NCBI RefSeq assembly: GCF_001187435.1
Contig: NZ_LFXA01000002.1
Coordinates: 806,001-870,000 of the forward strand
DNA length: 64,000 nt
Direction of reading: 5' to 3'
Origin: Streptomyces caatingaensis
GTDB taxonomy: Bacteria; Actinomycetota; Actinomycetes; Streptomycetales; Streptomycetaceae
Shown: piece after piece, positions 1-8,809 of the stretch
Position numbering within the stretch: position 1 is the first letter of the stretch
Layout of the letters: every line of letters begins with the position of its first letter
The notes under the pieces: model-generated
Database searches by the model: none
The model's input: only the letters and a program-made list of their open reading frames with translations
What the model was told of the DNA's origin: nothing
Program-made: the position numbers and the translations under genes

Positions 1-527
1 TGGTCTTCCTGCCCGAGTCCGTGGAAGGCGGACCGGGGCTGCGGCAGGGGTGGATCGACGTCGAACTGGGATCCCTGGGGGATCTCGAACCCGAGATACG
101 GACCCGCAGCCTCGTCCGCCGGACGGTCGTGGGCGTCGCCCGCGCACGTCACCCGCTCTTCGACGGGCCGGTCGACGCGCGGTCGTTCGCCGCGGCCGAC
201 CACATCGGCGTCTCGCGCCGCGGCAAGCGGCTCGGGCCCATCGACACCGCACTCGCCGGACTCGGGCTGCGCCGGCGGATCGCCGCCGTCGTCCCCGGCC
301 ACACGAGCGCGATGCTGCTCGCCCGCGACACCGACCTCGTCACGATCACCCTGGCCGACTGGATGCCGGACACCCTCGCGGCCCTCGGCCTGCGCACCTT
401 CCCCGTGCCCCTGGACCTCGCTCCCCTGGAGATCGGCATGGCCTGGCACCCGCGCAACGAGGCCGACCCGGGCCACCGCTGGTTCCGGGAACGGCTCGCC
501 GAAGCCGTGCTCGGGGAGGGGTCATAG
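1..527 (+). CDS. LysR-family transcriptional regulator, C-terminal part (5' truncated by window edge)
   Basis: The reading frame is already open at base 3 and ends with TAG at 525-527; its start and the N-terminal helix-turn-helix lie outside the window. The visible 170 or so residues look like the second half of a LysR effector-binding domain: an IDVELG segment, [20 protein letters not shown] (the usual 'would not choose a reserved residue' strand-helix pattern), then a conserved C-terminal [16 protein letters not shown] block typical of LysR proteins. Role would be DNA-binding control of a neighbouring gene upon binding a small ligand; the target cannot be told from here. Its 3' end overlaps that of lysX tail to tail by 6 bases, so there is no room for a terminator between them. 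Family call is fairly secure; ligand unknown. Confidence 0.8.
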   Translation, partial: VFLPESVEGGPGLRQGWIDVELGSLGDLEPEIRTRSLVRRTVVGVARARHPLFDGPVDARSFAAADHIGVSRRGKRLGPIDTALAGLGLRRRIAAVVPGHTSAMLLARDTDLVTITLADWMPDTLAALGLRTFPVPLDLAPLEIGMAWHPRNEADPGHRWFRERLAEAVLGEGS

Positions 528-3500
528 CGTCCGCACCAGCGGGAAGGGGAGCGTCTCGCGGATCGAGAGACCCGTCAGGAACATCACCAGGCGGTCCACG
601 CCGATGCCCAGCCCGCCCGTCGGCGGCATCGCGTACTCCAGAGCCCGCAGGAAGTCCTCGTCCAGCTCCATCGCCTCCGGGTCGCCGCCCGCCGCCAGCA
701 GCGACTGGGCCGTCAGGCGGTTGCGCTGCTCCACCGGATCCGTCAACTCCGAGTAGGCCGTGCCCAGTTCCGTGCCGAAGGCGACCAGGTCCCAGCGTTC
801 GGCCAGGCGCGGGTCCGCCCGGTGGGGGCGGGTGAGCGGGGAGACGTCCGTCGGGAAGTCCTTGTAGAAGACGGGCAGGGTGGTGCGTTCCTCGACGAGG
901 CGTTCGTACATCTCCAGCACGACGTCGCCACGGGAGTGTTCGGGACGGTGGGGGACGCCCGACGCGTCGCAGAGGCGGCGCAGGGCGGCCTCGGGCGTGT
1001 CCGGGGTGACCTCCTCGCCGAGCGCCTCCGAGAGGGCGCCGTGCACCGTCCGCACCGGCCACTCGCCCGCGATGTCGAGCTCGGTCGTCTTCCCGGAGTC
1101 GGGGTCCGTGCGCAGCGCGACCGGCGCGCCGTGCGCCGCGACGGCGGCCTCCTGGACGAGTTCGCGGGTCAGGTTCAGCATCACGTCGTAGTCGGCGAAC
1201 GCCTCGTACGCCTCCAGCATCGTGAACTCGGGGTTGTGCTTGTAGGAGACGCCCTCGTTGCGGAAGGTGCGGCCCAGCTCGAAGACCTTCTCCAGCCCGC
1301 CGACGCACAGCCGCTTCAGATACAGCTCGGGGGCGATGCGGAGGTAGAGGTCGAGGTCGTAGGCGTTGATGTGGGTGGTGAACGGGCGGGCGTTGGCGCC
1401 GCCGTGGACCTGCTGGAGCATCGGCGTCTCGACCTCCAGGTAGCCGCGCTCCAGCAGGCCGCGCCGCAGCGCCTGGACGGCGGCGCTGCGGGCGCGCACG
1501 GTGCGCCGGGCCTCCGGCGACACGGCGAGGTCGACGTAGCGCATGCGGACGCGGGCCTCGGGGTCGGCCAGGCCCCGGTGCTTGTCGGGCAGCGGGCGCA
1601 GGCACTTGGCCGTGAGCCGGGCGCGGGTGACGAAGAGGGTGAGCTCGCCCTTGTCGCTGGCGCCGATCTCGCCCTCGGCCTCGATGTGGTCGCCGAGGTC
1701 GAGGCGGGTGAAGCGGCGGAGCAGCTCGGGCCCGGACCCGTCGCGGGAGACGGCGAGCTGGAGGTCGCCGGACCAGTCGCGCAGGACGGCGAAGGCGATG
1801 CCGCCGTGGTTGCGGAGCAGCAGGACGCGGCCGGCGACGGCCGCGCGGTCGCCGGTGCGGGTGCCGGGCGGGAGGATGCCGTGGGCCGCGCGGACGGCGG
1901 CGCAGGTGTGGGTGCGGTGGGCGGTCGGCGGGTACGGGTCGACGCCCTCGCGGCGCAGCCGGTCCAGCTTGTGCCGCCGGACGCGCACCTGCTCGGGCAG
2001 GCCCTCCAGTTCGTCCTTGACGAGTTCGCCGGCGGCGTCGGTGCCGAGGTCGAGTTCGGACAGCGGGGGCAGGCCGGCGGTGGAGGCGGGTCGGGCGGCG
2101 CCCCGCGCGCGGCCCCGGCCCCACAGCTGGCCGAGGCTGGGGACGGAGACGAAGCCCTCGGCGATGCCGGAGGCGAGGCCGATGCGGGCGAGGGCGCCGG
2201 CGTCGGCGTAGCAGAGGAAGCGGGGGTGCCACTCGGGGTTGTACTTGACGTTGGAGCGGTAAAGGGCCTCCAGCTGCCACCACTTGGAGAAGAAGAGGAG
2301 CAGCTTGCGCCACAGCCGCAGCACCGGCCCGGCGCCGATGCGGGCGCCTTCCTCGAAGGCCGAGCGGAAGACGGCGAAGTTGAGCGAGATCCGCTTGATG
2401 CCGAAGCGGCCGGCCTGCGCGCACAGCCGGGCGACCATGAACTCCATGACGCCGTTGGGCGCGGCCCGGTCGCGGCGCATCACGTCCAGGGAGACGCCGT
2501 CGCGCCCCCAGGGGACGAAGGACAGCAGCGCGATCATGTCGCCTTCGCTGTCGAACGCCTCGACGAGCAGGCAGTCCCCGTCGGCGGGGTCGCCGAGGCG
2601 GCCGAGCGCCATCGAGAAGCCCCGCTCGGTCTCGGTGTCCCGCCAGGCGTCGGCGCGGGCGATGACCTCCCCCATCTCCTCGTCGGTGAGGGAGGCGTGG
2701 CGGCGGATGCGGACGGTGGCGCCGGTGCGCTCGACGCGGTTGACGGCCTGCCGGGTCACGCGCATCTCGCGGCCCTCCAGGTCGAAGTGGGCGACCTGGA
2801 GGATCGCCTCGTCGCCGAGTTGCAGCGCGCCCAGCCCCGAGCGGGCGTACGCCCGGGCGCCGGCCTCGCTGGCGCCCATCACGGCGGGCTGCCAGCCGTG
2901 GCGTCCGGCCAGCTCCAGCCAGGCGTCGATCGCCGGCGTCCACGCCTCGGGGTCGCCCAGCGGATCGCCGGAGGCCAGGCAGACACCGGCCTCGACGCGG
3001 TAGGTGACGGCCGCCTTGCCGCTGGGGGAGAAGACGACGGCCTTGTCGCGGCGGGTCGCGAAGTAGCCCAGCGAGTCCCCGCCGCCGTAGCGGGCGAGCA
3101 GCGCGCGGATGCGCGGCTCCTCGTCGTCGTGGAGGGCCGCCTCCAGGCGCTGTGAACGGAACAGCGTCATCGTCGCGTTGATGAGGGCGAGCGCGCCGAA
3201 GAGGCCGAGCAGGAAGTAGACCGGGTGCGGCGGGTGCCCGGTGAAGTGCCGGCCGCTGACGAGCCCGCCGCACACCTTGTTGGCGACGAACATCAGCCGG
3301 TTGCCGCCGCCGCGCTCCAGCGAGCCGGGGAACAGCGACACCAGGCCCCAGCCCACCAGCGTGCCCGCGGCGAGCCCCGCGACCAGCACCAGCAGCGCCC
3401 GCAGGAACGCGCCGCGCCGCACCTGCGCGTAGAACTCGTCGCGGGCCAGCACCAGCAGGGCCATCGCCGCGAGCGAGAGGACCAGGGAGGGGACCGTGTC

Positions 3501-3881
3501 CCAGTAGTCGGCGAACAGCAGCAGCACGTCCGCGAGGGCCAGCAGCGCCAGATAGGCCAGCACGAACCACAGGGCGACGCGCTTGCGCGCGGCCATCGCC
3601 GTGGCGAGCAGCAGCAGGAAGACCGCGTAGGCGAGGTTGGGGGCGGTGGGGACGGTGAGGGTGTCCAGGGCCTCGGTGACGGGATGGGCGCCGCTGCGCA
3701 GCGGCGGGATCAGTGACGTCAGCGCGCAGAAGACGCCGAGGAGGCCGAAGAAGAGCGCGAAGCCGCTGGGCACCCGGTGCCTGAACCGGCGCCAGGGGGA
3801 GTCCGGCTCGCCGTCCTCAGCCGTCCGGACCTCCGTCTTCTGCGTCGTGGCGCGCCCGCGCCCCCGGGCTGTGCGGCTCAT
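522..3881 (-). CDS. lysX: Bifunctional lysylphosphatidylglycerol synthetase / lysyl-tRNA synthetase LysX
   Basis: An 1119-residue fusion. Residues about 40-245 carry several membrane segments, 250-600 match the MprF/DUF2156 lysyl transferase domain, about 675-760 look like an OB-fold anticodon-binding domain, and the rest is a class II lysyl-tRNA synthetase core with motif 2 ([16 protein letters not shown], near 877), [14 protein letters not shown] and motif 3 ([10 protein letters not shown], near 1093). In this family the synthetase part charges tRNA-Lys and the membrane part moves lysine to phosphatidylglycerol, lowering surface negative charge and giving resistance to cationic peptides. 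Length is close to that of mycobacterial LysX. ATG at 3881 is supported by a TAGGCT -10 box exactly six bases upstream, implying a leaderless message. Overlaps the LysR gene at the stop codons. Confidence 0.93.
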   Translation of the reverse strand: MSRTARGRGRATTQKTEVRTAEDGEPDSPWRRFRHRVPSGFALFFGLLGVFCALTSLIPPLRSGAHPVTEALDTLTVPTAPNLAYAVFLLLLATAMAARKRVALWFVLAYLALLALADVLLLFADYWDTVPSLVLSLAAMALLVLARDEFYAQVRRGAFLRALLVLVAGLAAGTLVGWGLVSLFPGSLERGGGNRLMFVANKVCGGLVSGRHFTGHPPHPVYFLLGLFGALALINATMTLFRSQRLEAALHDDEEPRIRALLARYGGGDSLGYFATRRDKAVVFSPSGKAAVTYRVEAGVCLASGDPLGDPEAWTPAIDAWLELAGRHGWQPAVMGASEAGARAYARSGLGALQLGDEAILQVAHFDLEGREMRVTRQAVNRVERTGATVRIRRHASLTDEEMGEVIARADAWRDTETERGFSMALGRLGDPADGDCLLVEAFDSEGDMIALLSFVPWGRDGVSLDVMRRDRAAPNGVMEFMVARLCAQAGRFGIKRISLNFAVFRSAFEEGARIGAGPVLRLWRKLLLFFSKWWQLEALYRSNVKYNPEWHPRFLCYADAGALARIGLASGIAEGFVSVPSLGQLWGRGRARGAARPASTAGLPPLSELDLGTDAAGELVKDELEGLPEQVRVRRHKLDRLRREGVDPYPPTAHRTHTCAAVRAAHGILPPGTRTGDRAAVAGRVLLLRNHGGIAFAVLRDWSGDLQLAVSRDGSGPELLRRFTRLDLGDHIEAEGEIGASDKGELTLFVTRARLTAKCLRPLPDKHRGLADPEARVRMRYVDLAVSPEARRTVRARSAAVQALRRGLLERGYLEVETPMLQQVHGGANARPFTTHINAYDLDLYLRIAPELYLKRLCVGGLEKVFELGRTFRNEGVSYKHNPEFTMLEAYEAFADYDVMLNLTRELVQEAAVAAHGAPVALRTDPDSGKTTELDIAGEWPVRTVHGALSEALGEEVTPDTPEAALRRLCDASGVPHRPEHSRGDVVLEMYERLVEERTTLPVFYKDFPTDVSPLTRPHRADPRLAERWDLVAFGTELGTAYSELTDPVEQRNRLTAQSLLAAGGDPEAMELDEDFLRALEYAMPPTGGLGIGVDRLVMFLTGLSIRETLPFPLVRTL

Positions 3882-3887
3882 TCCGTC

Positions 3888-3893
3888 AGCCTA
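3888..3893 (-). promoter_or_regulatory. -10 box of leaderless lysX promoter
   Basis: On the minus strand TAGGCT is followed by six bases and then the lysX ATG. A TANNNT hexamer six to seven bases before the start codon is the standard signature of leaderless transcripts in actinomycetes. No convincing -35 hexamer was seen. Confidence 0.5.
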
Positions 3894-4092
3894 GGCAGGC
3901 CCGGCAGCGACCGCGCGTCGAACACCACTGGAACGTAGGCGCGTGGACTCACCCGTACTGCCGAGGCGAACGCGGCCACCCGGGCCCGATTCCTCCATGT
4001 GCCACCCGAAAGGAGGACATTCACTGTGAGAGGGGACATGGCGGGATACGCGACACTGAGCGGACGTCCGCAGCTCCACCAGGAGGTACGTC

Positions 4093-4287
4093 ATGGCCGT
4101 TTCGATCTCCGTGATTGTGTTGCTCGTCGTCCTGGCAGTGGTCTTCCTCCGCAACGGCGGCCTCCGGATGTCCCACGCGCTGGTGTGCATCCTGCTGGGC
4201 TTCATGCTCGCCAGCACCAGCATCGCGCCGACCATCCACCACGGCATCACCGCCACCACCGACCTCGTCGCGAGCGTCCGTCCCTGA
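4093..4287 (+). CDS. Small membrane protein of unknown function (64 aa)
   Basis: Starts ATG at 4093 with a strong AGGAGGT six bases upstream (4080-4086). Residues 3-20 form one hydrophobic segment and 28-46 a second weaker one, separated by a short polar turn (RNGGLRMSH), so one or two membrane passes are likely. I do not recognise a functional domain; similar small membrane proteins occur in streptomycete genomes, sometimes near plasmid-type transfer genes, but no transfer genes are seen here. It is flanked upstream by the lysX promoter region and runs convergently into the phosphodiester glycosidase gene. Confidence 0.7.
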   Translation: MAVSISVIVLLVVLAVVFLRNGGLRMSHALVCILLGFMLASTSIAPTIHHGITATTDLVASVRP

Positions 4288-4323
4288 ACCGCCCCCGGCA
4301 TCCTCGCCCCCGGTTCCTGATCC

Positions 4324-5601
4324 TCAGTTCCTGAGGAAGACCCCGATCCCATTGGCCACGGCCCGTTCCGCGCCGCCCGACGGATGGTTGCGGACCGTGG
4401 CCCGGCCGCCGTGCGGATCGCGCGTGACCAGCGTGCTCGACCCGCCGCCGTCCAGGTTGAAGGCGTCCTCCGCGCCCAGCCCGCGCATCGCCGAGGCCAG
4501 TTCGGCCAGCGTCAGGCCGCCGCGGTAGGCGGCCCGGCCGTCCAGCGCCAGCAGGTACAGCCGGTGACCGCGGTCGGCGACGCCCGCCGCCGTGCGCACC
4601 GCGCCCGTCACCGCGTCCAGCCCGGCCGGCGCGCGGCCGTCGCGCAGGACCGGGAAGCCGCCCAGCGCGCAGTGCGGCGCACCGCCCTCCCGCGAGCGCA
4701 GCCGGTGCGTCACCTCCACCTCCTCGCCGACCTCCAGCCGGCTCAGGTCCCGCGCACCGCCCTCGCGTCCCACGAGCACCACCGTCCCCCGGGGTACCCG
4801 GCCCCGGCCCGGTCTGCGCGACACGGCCGTCACCCGCCCGTTCCGCACGGTCACTTCGTAGGTGGTCCGGCTGCACGGCGCGGCCCGGTCGCGGTCCGTC
4901 CCGCAGGTCGCGCGCAGCCGTGACGCGGAGCCCCAGTCGGAGGTGTACGCGCCGACCCCGCCCACCGGGATCGCGTACTGGTTGAAGCCGCTCAGCTCCA
5001 GCTCGTCCTCCCCGGCCCGGACGACGCCGTCCGCCCGGAGCCGGTCCAGCCGCGCGACCCTGTCCGTGCCGACGGCGAGGACGTCCTCGGTGGAGACCCC
5101 CCGCGGCGTCTCCGGGCCGAAGCGCTGCCCGTACGGCACGGCCGACTTGAGGGCCCGGCCGCCCGCCACCGCCGGGCCGACCGGGGCACCGGTGGCCTCC
5201 ACGCCGGGGTGCTGCTCCTCCGAGATGTTGAAGAAGTCCCCGTTCACCCCGCCCACCGCGCCCCGGGCGTCGGCCAGTTGGGAGATCCGGGACCGTGCGC
5301 CCACCACGCCGGGGTACAAGACATCCACCGACACCCGCCGCTCCCGGAGGTCCACCGTCAGCAGATGCCCGTGGGCCGGACCGTGCCGCCCCTTCAACGA
5401 GAACTCCCGGTAGCCCACCCCCGGGGCGACCGCCGACACCGCGCCCACGCGCAGCTCGGCGGCCTCCCGCCCGGGCGCGGCGGGAGCGGCCCGGGCCGCC
5501 CACGCCGCGGGGGCGCCACCGCCGACGTCCCCGCCGACCCACGCCACCCACGCCACCAGCACCGACAGCACCGCGCGCACGCGGCCTCCGCGTCTGCTCA
5601 C
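4324..5601 (-). CDS. Secreted phosphodiester glycosidase family protein (NAGPA-like)
   Basis: A 425-residue protein with an N-terminal signal peptide (about residues 1-35, ending in AWA). The C-terminal two thirds carries the two hallmark segments of the NAGPA/phosphodiester glycosidase domain: AVGGVNGDFFNISEEQHPG near 115-130 and FNLDGGGSSTLV near 385. The mammalian relative removes N-acetylglucosamine from a phosphodiester; bacterial members are thought to act on envelope polysaccharides or exopolymers outside the cell, substrate unknown. GTG start at 5601; a G-rich TGGGG lies about eight bases before it. Convergent with the small membrane protein gene; a 7-bp stem (4321-4327/4331-4337) overlaps its stop codon. 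Family assignment good, substrate inferred only. Confidence 0.85.
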   Translation of the reverse strand: MSRRGGRVRAVLSVLVAWVAWVGGDVGGGAPAAWAARAAPAAPGREAAELRVGAVSAVAPGVGYREFSLKGRHGPAHGHLLTVDLRERRVSVDVLYPGVVGARSRISQLADARGAVGGVNGDFFNISEEQHPGVEATGAPVGPAVAGGRALKSAVPYGQRFGPETPRGVSTEDVLAVGTDRVARLDRLRADGVVRAGEDELELSGFNQYAIPVGGVGAYTSDWGSASRLRATCGTDRDRAAPCSRTTYEVTVRNGRVTAVSRRPGRGRVPRGTVVLVGREGGARDLSRLEVGEEVEVTHRLRSREGGAPHCALGGFPVLRDGRAPAGLDAVTGAVRTAAGVADRGHRLYLLALDGRAAYRGGLTLAELASAMRGLGAEDAFNLDGGGSSTLVTRDPHGGRATVRNHPSGGAERAVANGIGVFLRN

Positions 5602-5791
5602 CCTCGAACCCCAGAGAACTCGTCAACTCCGCCACAGCACAGGGGCCTTATCCCTGCCCCGGAAGAACGCCCGTGAAAGCACCGGCGGCGAACGGGGCAA
5701 CTCTCGGCACGTCCCTGCCGAACGGCCCTTCGGGCCCCGATACTCACTCCCAACGGCACGCGCCCAGCGCGGCTATCCCACTGGAGGGACC

Positions 5792-6667
5792 GTGACCCCG
5801 ATGACCCCCCGCCCCGCACGGCCGCGCCCGCACACGCGCCGCGCCGCCGTCGTCACCCTCGGAGCCGCCCTCGCGGGCTCCCTGGCCGCACCCGCGCTCG
5901 CCACGGGCGGCGGCAGAGCGCCGCTGCGCCACGCGCACGCGCACAACGACTACGAGCACCCGCACCCGCTCACCGACGCCCTCGCGCACGGCTTCGACAG
6001 CGTCGAGGCCGACATCTGGCTCGTCGGGGAACAACTCCTCGTCGGCCACGACGCCGGACGCCTCGACCCGCGGCGCACCCTGGAATCCCTCTACCTCGAC
6101 CCGCTCCTGCGCCGCGTCCGCGCCAACGACGGCCGCGTGTACCGGGGATACGACCGCACCCTGCAACTCCTCATCGACATCAAGTCCCCCGGCGGCCCCG
6201 CCTACCGCGAACTCTCCCGCCACTTGCGCCCGTACCACGGGATGCTCACCGTCGCCGCGGACGGCAGGGTGCGGCGCGGGGCGGTGACCGCCGTCGTCTC
6301 CGGCGACCGCGGAGCGCGCGGGCCGATGGCCGCGGAGCGGGTGCGGCACGCCTTCTACGACGGGCGGCTCGGCGACCTCGGCGGCGGCGCGCCGGCCTCG
6401 TTCATGCCTCTCGTCAGCGACGACTGGGGGCTGCACTTCACCTGGCGGGGCGTGGGGCCGGTCCCGGAGCACGAGCGGGCGCGGCTGCGGCGCCTGGCCG
6501 CCGCCGCGCGGGGCGAGGGCCGGCAGGTGCGCTTCTGGGCCACGCCGGACGCGCCGGGGCCCGCGCGCGAGGCGCTGTGGCGGGAGCTGCTGGCGGCGGG
6601 GGCCGGCTACCTCAACACCGATGACCTCGCGGGGCTGGAGGCGTTCCTCCGCGCAGCTCGACGATGA
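5792..6667 (+). CDS. Secreted glycerophosphodiester phosphodiesterase-like protein (PI-PLC/GDPD fold)
   Basis: 291 residues. The N-terminus has a twin arginine followed by a hydrophobic stretch ending in ALA (around residue 37), so export, possibly by Tat, is likely. Metal/substrate residues of the GDPD superfamily are visible: HAHNDYEH near 48-56, VEADIW near 70, VGHD near 83 and LLIDIKSPGG near 125. It resembles the AIM6-like branch rather than classical GlpQ. Reaction would be hydrolysis of a phosphodiester of a glycerol or inositol lipid headgroup outside the membrane. GTG start at 5792 with GGAGGG three bases before; an in-frame ATG at 5801 is an alternative with spacing nearer normal. 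The 3' end overlaps the next gene, on the opposite strand, by 56 bases. Confidence 0.82.
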   Translation: MTPMTPRPARPRPHTRRAAVVTLGAALAGSLAAPALATGGGRAPLRHAHAHNDYEHPHPLTDALAHGFDSVEADIWLVGEQLLVGHDAGRLDPRRTLESLYLDPLLRRVRANDGRVYRGYDRTLQLLIDIKSPGGPAYRELSRHLRPYHGMLTVAADGRVRRGAVTAVVSGDRGARGPMAAERVRHAFYDGRLGDLGGGAPASFMPLVSDDWGLHFTWRGVGPVPEHERARLRRLAAAARGEGRQVRFWATPDAPGPAREALWRELLAAGAGYLNTDDLAGLEAFLRAARR

Positions 6668-7100
6668 CGCGGCGCAGTTCCCGCTCGGGTACGAGTGGCA
6701 GCAGCCGGGCCACCGCGTCCAGCAGCTTGCCGAGCAGGAACGTGGTGTCGGGTGTGGCGCTGACCAGCTCGCCCACCGTGTGCGTGTCCTGCCGCCGCAC
6801 GGATTCCAGGAGCAGTGCGACATGCGGGGCCGCCTCCTCGTCGGTCGGGACCCAGCCCGGCGCGTCCGGCGACCTGCTGGCGAGCCGGCGCAGGACCCGG
6901 TCGGCGACGCCCGGCAGATACACCTTGTCGACCGCCTCGTTGGCGATCCAGACGAGCGTGGCGATCAGCTCGCGCGTCTCGGTCCTCTCCCCGGGCAGGG
7001 AGTCGTCGAAGGCCCGTTGATTGCCGTGCCGGAAGGCCAGCAGGAGGCGGGCCGCCTGGGCCTTGGCCTCAGTGACGTTCTGGTGCGTATCAACAGTCAT
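6612..7100 (-). CDS. Conserved hypothetical protein (162 aa), leaderless
   Basis: Begins MTVDTHQNVTEAKAQ at ATG 7100. The upstream extension of the open frame is arginine/proline-rich shadow sequence and can be dismissed, because a TACGAT -10 box sits seven bases before this ATG. The protein is mostly helical, acidic to neutral, without signal peptide, membrane segment or motif I can name. It contains helical blocks such as ARLLLAFRHGNQRAFDD and ELIATLVWIANEAVDKVYLPG. Its last 18 codons overlap the end of the GDPD-like gene on the other strand. Function unknown. Confidence 0.7.
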   Translation of the reverse strand: MTVDTHQNVTEAKAQAARLLLAFRHGNQRAFDDSLPGERTETRELIATLVWIANEAVDKVYLPGVADRVLRRLASRSPDAPGWVPTDEEAAPHVALLLESVRRQDTHTVGELVSATPDTTFLLGKLLDAVARLLPLVPERELRRVIVELRGGTPPAPRGHRC

Positions 7101-7107
7101 CCGGCAA

Positions 7108-7113
7108 ATCGTA
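7108..7113 (-). promoter_or_regulatory. -10 box of leaderless hypothetical gene
   Basis: TACGAT on the minus strand, then TTGCCGG, then the ATG of the 162-aa gene. There is no ribosome binding site in that gap, consistent with transcription starting at the ATG. Confidence 0.5.
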
Positions 7114-7256
7114 CGATCGGAGAATCGTTCCGGAAGGAGCGCCACGCGCGGGGGTGTGGGGCGGCGGGGTGACGGAACGTCGGGGTCCGGCCCGGAGCGC
7201 GTACCGGTACGGTCACGTCCGGCCGCGGGCCGGGCGGTGACCGGCACGCTGGCTCC

Positions 7257-7583
7257 ATGCCGCCCGACGGCCGCTCCTTCGGCCCTCCGCCCCCCTGGCC
7301 CGCCGGCCCCCCGTCCCACGGCGGGCGGCGCCGGCTGCTGTACGTCCTGGTCGCCCTGGTGGCCTTCGGCGGCATCGCCGCGGGGGTGGCCGCGCTGACG
7401 CGGGGCGGCCCCGGCCCGTCCCCGACGGCCCCGACCCCGACGCCCCCGCCGTCCGCCCCCGCCCTGCCGTCCGGCCTCCCCACCGGCTTTCCCACCGGTC
7501 TGCCGACGGACCTGCCCACGAGCCTGCCGACGGACCTGCCGACGGCGCTCCCCTCCGGGCTGTTCGGCGGGGGTGCCGGGTGA
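7257..7583 (+). CDS. Proline-rich single-pass membrane protein with LPT repeats (108 aa)
   Basis: Residues 1-23 are proline/glycine-rich, RRR marks the cytoplasmic edge, and about 26-47 is a single membrane segment. The remainder is predicted outside the cell and consists of P/T/S-rich sequence followed by about seven imperfect tetrapeptides of the type LPT-G/D/S (about 71-100). No catalytic domain. Such low-complexity stalks are common in actinomycete envelope proteins. ATG at 7257 lacks a strong ribosome binding site. Codon bias fits coding DNA, but the gene remains a hypothetical. Confidence 0.5.
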   Translation: MPPDGRSFGPPPPWPAGPPSHGGRRRLLYVLVALVAFGGIAAGVAALTRGGPGPSPTAPTPTPPPSAPALPSGLPTGFPTGLPTDLPTSLPTDLPTALPSGLFGGGAG

Positions 7584-7651
7584 CGCGGGGCGTGGAAGGC
7601 CGGGGCGGGCGGTTCGTGCGGCGCGGCGGGTGAGGGGCGCCGGGCGCGCCG

Positions 7652-8809
7652 TCAGGTCATGAGCAGGCCCAGTGCCACCGCCGCGTCCCGCTCGCCCGGG
7701 CCCGCCAACTCCCCGTCGCGGACGGCCCACCAGCGGCCGTCCCGGCCGTAGCGCAGCTCGGCGGAGCCGTCCAGGTGCCAGCGGTTGCCCTCCCGGCGGG
7801 GGCGGCCGTCGCCGGGGGATTCGGCGAGGGCGGACGACAACTCGGCGTCCAGCCGCTCGGGTTCGGCGGGGCTCCAGGCGTCCTCCAGGGCGGCGAGGGC
7901 GGCGGGGCCGCCGTGGGTCCAGGCGCGGGCGGCGCGGGCCAGCTCGTCCGGGGCGCAGCCGTGGGCCCGGGCGAGGCGTTCGGTGACGGGGGCGGGGGGA
8001 GCCATGGCGGCGAGGCGGGCGGTATCCTGACGCAGCGTCAGGTCGGGGGCGTCCGGTGCCTCCGCCAGCAGCCGGCGGGCCAGTTCCGCCGCTGCCGCCG
8101 CCAGGAACTCCAGGGCCGCGGCGTCGAGTCCGGCGGGGGGCGCGGGCTCGGTGCCGGTCAGGGACGGCAGGGGGGCCGGGGCCGGGGGAGGCCCGTCCGG
8201 GAGGGGCGGGAGGGGCGGGGTCAGGGCGCGCAGGGCGAACGCCTCGCGCGCCGGGACGCCCGCCGTGGACGGTCCGGCCGTGCGCAGCGCCGCGAGGATC
8301 TCCTCCTCGCCCCGGCCGCGCAGCAGGAGCAGGACGAACGGGTCCTGGTCGAGGAGCCGGGCCACCTGGTGGCACAGGGCGGCCGTGTGCGCGCAGTGGT
8401 CCCACGCGCCGCAGCCGCACTCCGGCTCGACGTCGCCTATTCCCGGGAGGAGTTCGACGCCGGAGGCGGCGGCGTCCTCGGCGAGGCCCGGCGGCACGTC
8501 GCGGTCGAGCAGGGCGGCGAGGTGCCCGGCCCGGTCGGCGACCAGGCCGAGGAGCCGCTCCCAGTCCGCGTCGGACAGCCGCTGGACCACCACGTCGGCC
8601 CGGACGTCGTGGACGACGGCGGTGATGCGGCCCGGGCGTACGGACACGGCGCCGACCGCGCCCGTCCGGGCGAGCCGGCGGCCCGCCTTGACCTGGGCGC
8701 CGTCCAGCGCGGTGTCCTCCAGGGCCTTGAGCCAGGCCCGCCCCCAGTTGCTCCGGGCGAAGGCCCCGCCGCCGGCGGGCGGCAGCGGGGCGAAGATGCG
8801 CTCGGTCAT
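7652..8809 (-). CDS. SWIM zinc-finger protein, partner of SNF2 helicase
   Basis: 385 residues. The SWIM motif (CxC...CxH) is visible as CGCGAWDHCAH around residue 130; the rest is alanine/proline-rich with no enzymatic motif. SWIM fingers bind DNA or proteins, and SWIM proteins are commonly encoded next to SNF2-family ATPases in actinomycetes. The start ATG at 8809 overlaps the helicase stop codon by four bases (ATGA), so the two are translated as a coupled pair. Within the larger open frame upstream residues are shadow sequence. It probably targets or modulates the helicase; this is inferred from linkage. Confidence 0.83.
   Translation of the reverse strand: MTERIFAPLPPAGGGAFARSNWGRAWLKALEDTALDGAQVKAGRRLARTGAVGAVSVRPGRITAVVHDVRADVVVQRLSDADWERLLGLVADRAGHLAALLDRDVPPGLAEDAAASGVELLPGIGDVEPECGCGAWDHCAHTAALCHQVARLLDQDPFVLLLLRGRGEEEILAALRTAGPSTAGVPAREAFALRALTPPLPPLPDGPPPAPAPLPSLTGTEPAPPAGLDAAALEFLAAAAAELARRLLAEAPDAPDLTLRQDTARLAAMAPPAPVTERLARAHGCAPDELARAARAWTHGGPAALAALEDAWSPAEPERLDAELSSALAESPGDGRPRREGNRWHLDGSAELRYGRDGRWWAVRDGELAGPGERDAAVALGLLMT

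Noticed and set aside
822..3155. Plus-strand 777-codon open frame
   Set aside because: Antisense shadow of lysX with low-complexity composition.
346..3570. Long open frame of 1074 codons on the minus strand overlapping lysX
   Set aside because: Arg/Pro/Gly-rich nonsense in another frame; lysX has clear domains on the same DNA.
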